64,000 bases of DNA from Pelodera strongyloides. Its lineage: Eukaryota; Nematoda; Chromadorea; Rhabditida; Rhabditidae. Below are positions 60,834 through 64,000 of the stretch, one piece after another. Each line of letters opens with the position of its first letter. Within the stretch, counting starts at the first letter, position 1. The stretch lies in assembly GCA_036852015.1 (NCBI GenBank), contig JAANDG010000304.1:106613-170612 (forward strand), read 5' to 3'. Both the position numbers and the translations under genes were made by a program. A model generated the notes under the pieces. The model worked only from the letters and a program-made list of their open reading frames with translations, was not told the origin of the DNA and searched no databases.

Positions 60834-62020
60834 CCCTTGCTCTGGTCATCCAATACGGACCTCCTCCAAAACACCGTAAGGAATAAAAACGAATATTTGA
60901 GACAGATGAAGAAACATTTTCAATTCAAACCAAGGTACTCACTCAACCGCAAACGCAGCGCGACCCTGTTTTCATTAAAGTTATGTTAAAATACAAAAAC
61001 GTACCCGATGCGGCTGAAGCTTTTAATTGTCGACACGTTTCGATTCGCTTCCTTTAACGCCTTTTGTCTATTTTATTTATTAGACCGTCTCATAGAAAAC
61101 TCATAACGAGAATTAGTTCTACTAGGAAATTGTTTTTCTCCACAACAAAAACCCACCGGCGTTCCTCAAAGGGGTGGGATTGCGCGCATTTCGTCAAGAT
61201 AATAATTGGCCCGTGCATTATTGAGTACTACCTAAAACACAAAAAAATCATGAAATTTGGAAAACTAAAAGCTGAGAGACGCAATTGAGAACGAATATTT
61301 CAGCATACAAGTGTCCATTTTCATAAATGCACATAGACAACGACTTGCTAAATGTCGTTTGTTCGTTGAGCAGCTTAATTAGGAAAGTGCGCACATAATT
61401 ATTCACAATATAACTGAAACTACAACATTATATAGGAGAATGTATAAAATTGCAACAATTTATGCAGTGTTAGTGCACCAGCGCACTTTTTAATTAGTTC
61501 CACCACGATATTATAGATCATTAGATTTATGAGAGGGAAAAGAAACATGTGTAACTTTGGATTGAAAAGGCATTGATCTAATATGTCATTAGTAATTAAA
61601 TAATAATGAAAAAGCATCGTGCTTTAATAACATGATAATATTAGATGCTTGCAAGACTAGTATTATTAGTATATTAGACCAGATTTTGATTAATTTTGGG
61701 TGGGAGCAACATTTTAGCACGCATAAAAGGTGATTTGTTCCGTTTTTATGTATTTACTAAATTGATCTATACACCTTTGAATATGTTTTCACAATTTGAA
61801 GTCAATTTGAAATTTTTTTATTTTTTTATTATTTTTTGCTCTGAAGATTATTGTTTGTCCCTATTGAATGATTGTGTGGTTGTTTAGTAAAAGTGGCACA
61901 TGTATTGCATACTGTTTGCAGTGGTACTCGTATTTTCCTATTTTTGACCTTCCTAAATATGCAGTTTATATAGTTTGTTATTTCGGATCCTTATAGCCCC
62001 TTTTGCTTTTTCAGATCATC
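60834..62020. promoter_or_regulatory. divergent intergenic region, SLMAP and UAP56-motif gene
   Basis: Two start codons point away from each other across 1.19 kb. No exon seen. The acceptor-like TTTTTCAG nine bases before the plus-strand ATG at 62021 suggests an upstream untranslated exon or a spliced-leader site. Promoter function is inferred from orientation only. Confidence 0.4.
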
Positions 62021-64000
62021 ATGTTGGATGATGTCAAGATGTCTCTGGATGAGATCATTAAACAGTCTCAGATAAGAAAGGTCGGATCTATTCGGGTCTT
62101 GCTTGAAATAAGTAGGCTGTAGCTGTATTTATATTCGAATAGGTCAAACTTACCCATGGTTAAATTAAGGTTATCATCATTTGACACTGCTTTGGATTAT
62201 CATAGACTATTATACACGCGTGAGTGAGAATTAGTAAGAAAAGGGACCGTTGTAGGAATGTAGATGCATTATGGTCCAAACAGTCGCGTTCCTCCAACTT
62301 ACTTTTGTCTTCCGCATTTCAGACGGATTCATCGCGCTCTCATGGTCGCACTGGTCGCAGAGTAGTCGTGCCAGTCATGCGCCGCGCCTCATCTCCCAAA
62401 CAACGAGTTGTGCAGCGAGTTCTGTAAGTTTGTTTTTTGAATTATATGTATCTATCGGTCCGATTCCATTTTCCTCTTTCGGTAAGCCACTTATCTTGGC
62501 CCTGGTTAAATTGGCTTGTTTTTCGTGTTGCTGTTTTTTTACGTATGATAACAAATCTTTATTTCAGCGTTCCCAGAAAGCCCAAGTCTACCAAGGTGGT
62601 GTATGTTAATGTGAAGAAACACGTAAGTTTCGATTCTCTTATTAAAATATTAAATTTGTAGACAGTTGTTTGTTGCACTATGTCCGACATACGAATCGGT
62701 AGAGTAGAGTGTATTTCTCCGTTACCGTTTCTTGATTCTTTTGTGTAACAAATAAATACAACGATAAGTAAACATTTGGAAAAGGTATCAGTCGCTATTC
62801 CCTAAAAGAGGACCAGAGCATAGTCGTAGTAAATAAAATAAAGATTAGGCATTATGAAGTTTTGGTTTTTTTTTACAGCATGATGACGAAGAAGAAATGT
62901 ATGACGATGACGAGGAGGAGGAAGATGGATTGGATCAATTCGAAATTCCACAGAATGTTCAGAAAGTCATGCTGCGTCGTCCGAAAATGGTGTGTTTAAG
63001 ATTATCTCATTTTTAATTTTTTTTGTATTTGTTAGAGCGTAACCGCTGGTTGAGTATTTCTCATGCGCACATAACCAGGCGCCTCACTTTGTGTTCAGTT
63101 GTCCATTGTGTGATTGTTCTGCTTTGTTTGTACATGTACATTAAACTACTCAATGTAAAATTATGAATATCATAATAATTTCCGTTTTTCGCAGAAGTCG
63201 TGTATATTGTAGCTCACGGACCAAACAGAGAAGGCAGCTGGAAAGTGGAGGGCAGAGAAGTGACCAATATAGACAGGGAAATTATCAATACACTGTAGTA
63301 TTTAATATTCAAGTTTAGATGAAGGAGACGAGAATCGTTCCCGTCTCTTATGCTCCGATTCAGAAGCGTGTTGTTCTTGGCAGGAACAGAAAGCCACTTA
63401 GTGAAAGGATTGAGCGCAAGATCCCGATGAGTGAGAGAGTGGCATTCAACAAGCCGATTGCTGAGAGAGTCGAGATGAAGAAGACAAATGCTCCTCCCCC
63501 ATTGGTTAGTATAGGCCCAGTTAGAGTTATGCCATGTAACGTTGTCACTGGCGTGGCGCTGGAGTATTCTATGTTCTGTTTATAATTCATTGCTAATGTT
63601 TTCTTGTGATTCATTAGACATTTTGAATATTATCTCAATGTTTGAAGTTTGAACGGGCTAGCGACAAAATTGTGTGTTTCCTTTCACACACTTCACATAT
63701 TTTAACTCTGTTCACTTTTTTAGGTTGAAGATCGTGCAATGCGCGCGAAGAATGATCGTTTCCGTAATGCTCTCTTCGCCAATTACTCACATAACGATGT
63801 AAGTGCTAGTTATATTATCTTTATCCTACCGCACAGAGTGGTGCATTATGGAATGCAGTTGTGCAGTAATTTTTTTCACGAACCACGTGCCATACCGCTT
63901 TATCATTTCTTATTTCCTGGTTTAGGCGGATCGTTTCGAACCGCACACTTCTGGTATGCAGAAGAACACTGGAATGGCGAAGAAGGGAAGAGGATTTGCA
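62021..64000 (+). CDS. UAP56-binding-motif protein (mRNA export type), 3' end outside window
   Basis: The N-terminus, MLDDVKMSLDEIIKQSQIRK, closely resembles the UAP56-binding motif of ALYREF and UIF (MSLDDIIKLN type), which docks export adaptors to the helicase UAP56/DDX39B in the nucleus. Exons: 62021-62080, 62323-62423, 62568-62622, 62879-62989, 63319-63504, 63724-63798, 63926 to the window end. Then come an Arg-rich region (RRASSPKQRVVQRVLVPRK), an acidic run (DDEEEMYDDDEEEEDG), a repeated SERxxxKxPxxERV theme in exon 5 (LSERIERKIPMSERVAFNKP), and KNDRFRNALFANYS. No RRM appears inside the window. Role in mRNA export is inferred from the motif. An optional exon at 63195 would introduce a stop (see findings). 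Confidence 0.7.
63881..63902. mobile_element. MITE family D end fragment
   Basis: AACCACGTGCCATACCGCTT matches the right end of family D. No partner end was found nearby. In an intron of the UAP56-motif gene. Confidence 0.4.

Overview
This is a eukaryotic, AT-rich window that reads as a free-living or parasitic rhabditid-type nematode. The evidence is short exons split by 50-1400 bp introns, acceptors of the TTTTCAG type, a divergent supplementary nuclear receptor, a worm-style tau-tubulin-kinase-like kinase and a dense load of short non-autonomous transposons. Introns are longer than is usual in Caenorhabditis elegans, so a relative outside the elegans group is my inference. All gene models below were assembled by eye from splice signals and phase consistency; no transcript data were used.

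Layout, left to right. 1-6.48 kb: no convincing gene, a few simple repeats. 6.48-15.71 kb (+): a 25-exon lipin phosphatidate phosphatase (833 aa). 15.7-21.2 kb: intergenic, with MITEs and two tandem duplications. 21.23-26.00 kb (+): a 12-exon nuclear hormone receptor (387 aa). 28.36-30.76 kb (-): a CK1/TTBK-type kinase whose 3' end is unclear. 31.52-35.45 kb (-): an 11-exon single-pass membrane protein, lysine-rich, not recognised. 37.76-41.35 kb (+): GC-rich exons of an unrecognised gene or decaying gene. 41.4-48.2 kb: intergenic, with a 15-bp minisatellite and MITEs. 48.27-54.86 kb (+): an 18-exon GH20 hexosaminidase D-like enzyme (624 aa). 56.58-60.83 kb (-): a 14-exon SLMAP orthologue (FHA domain, coiled coil, tail anchor; 491 aa). 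62.02 kb to the window edge (+): a UAP56-binding-motif mRNA-export-type protein, cut off by the window end.

The genes do not form an obvious pathway or operon: spacings are 0.76 kb or more, and orientations alternate. Lipin (glycerolipid synthesis), the receptor (transcription), the hexosaminidase (secretory pathway glycan trimming), SLMAP (STRIPAK scaffold) and the UAP56 partner (mRNA export) are independent housekeeping or regulatory functions. SLMAP and the UAP56-motif gene are head to head across about 1.2 kb and may share a promoter region.

The most unusual content is repetitive. There are twelve full or partial copies of a TTAA-bounded MITE with two different cores, at least three further inverted-repeat families, several tRNA-derived SINE-like heads with A and B boxes, an insertion flanked by a perfect 24-bp direct repeat, and a nearly perfect 28-bp-stem hairpin.
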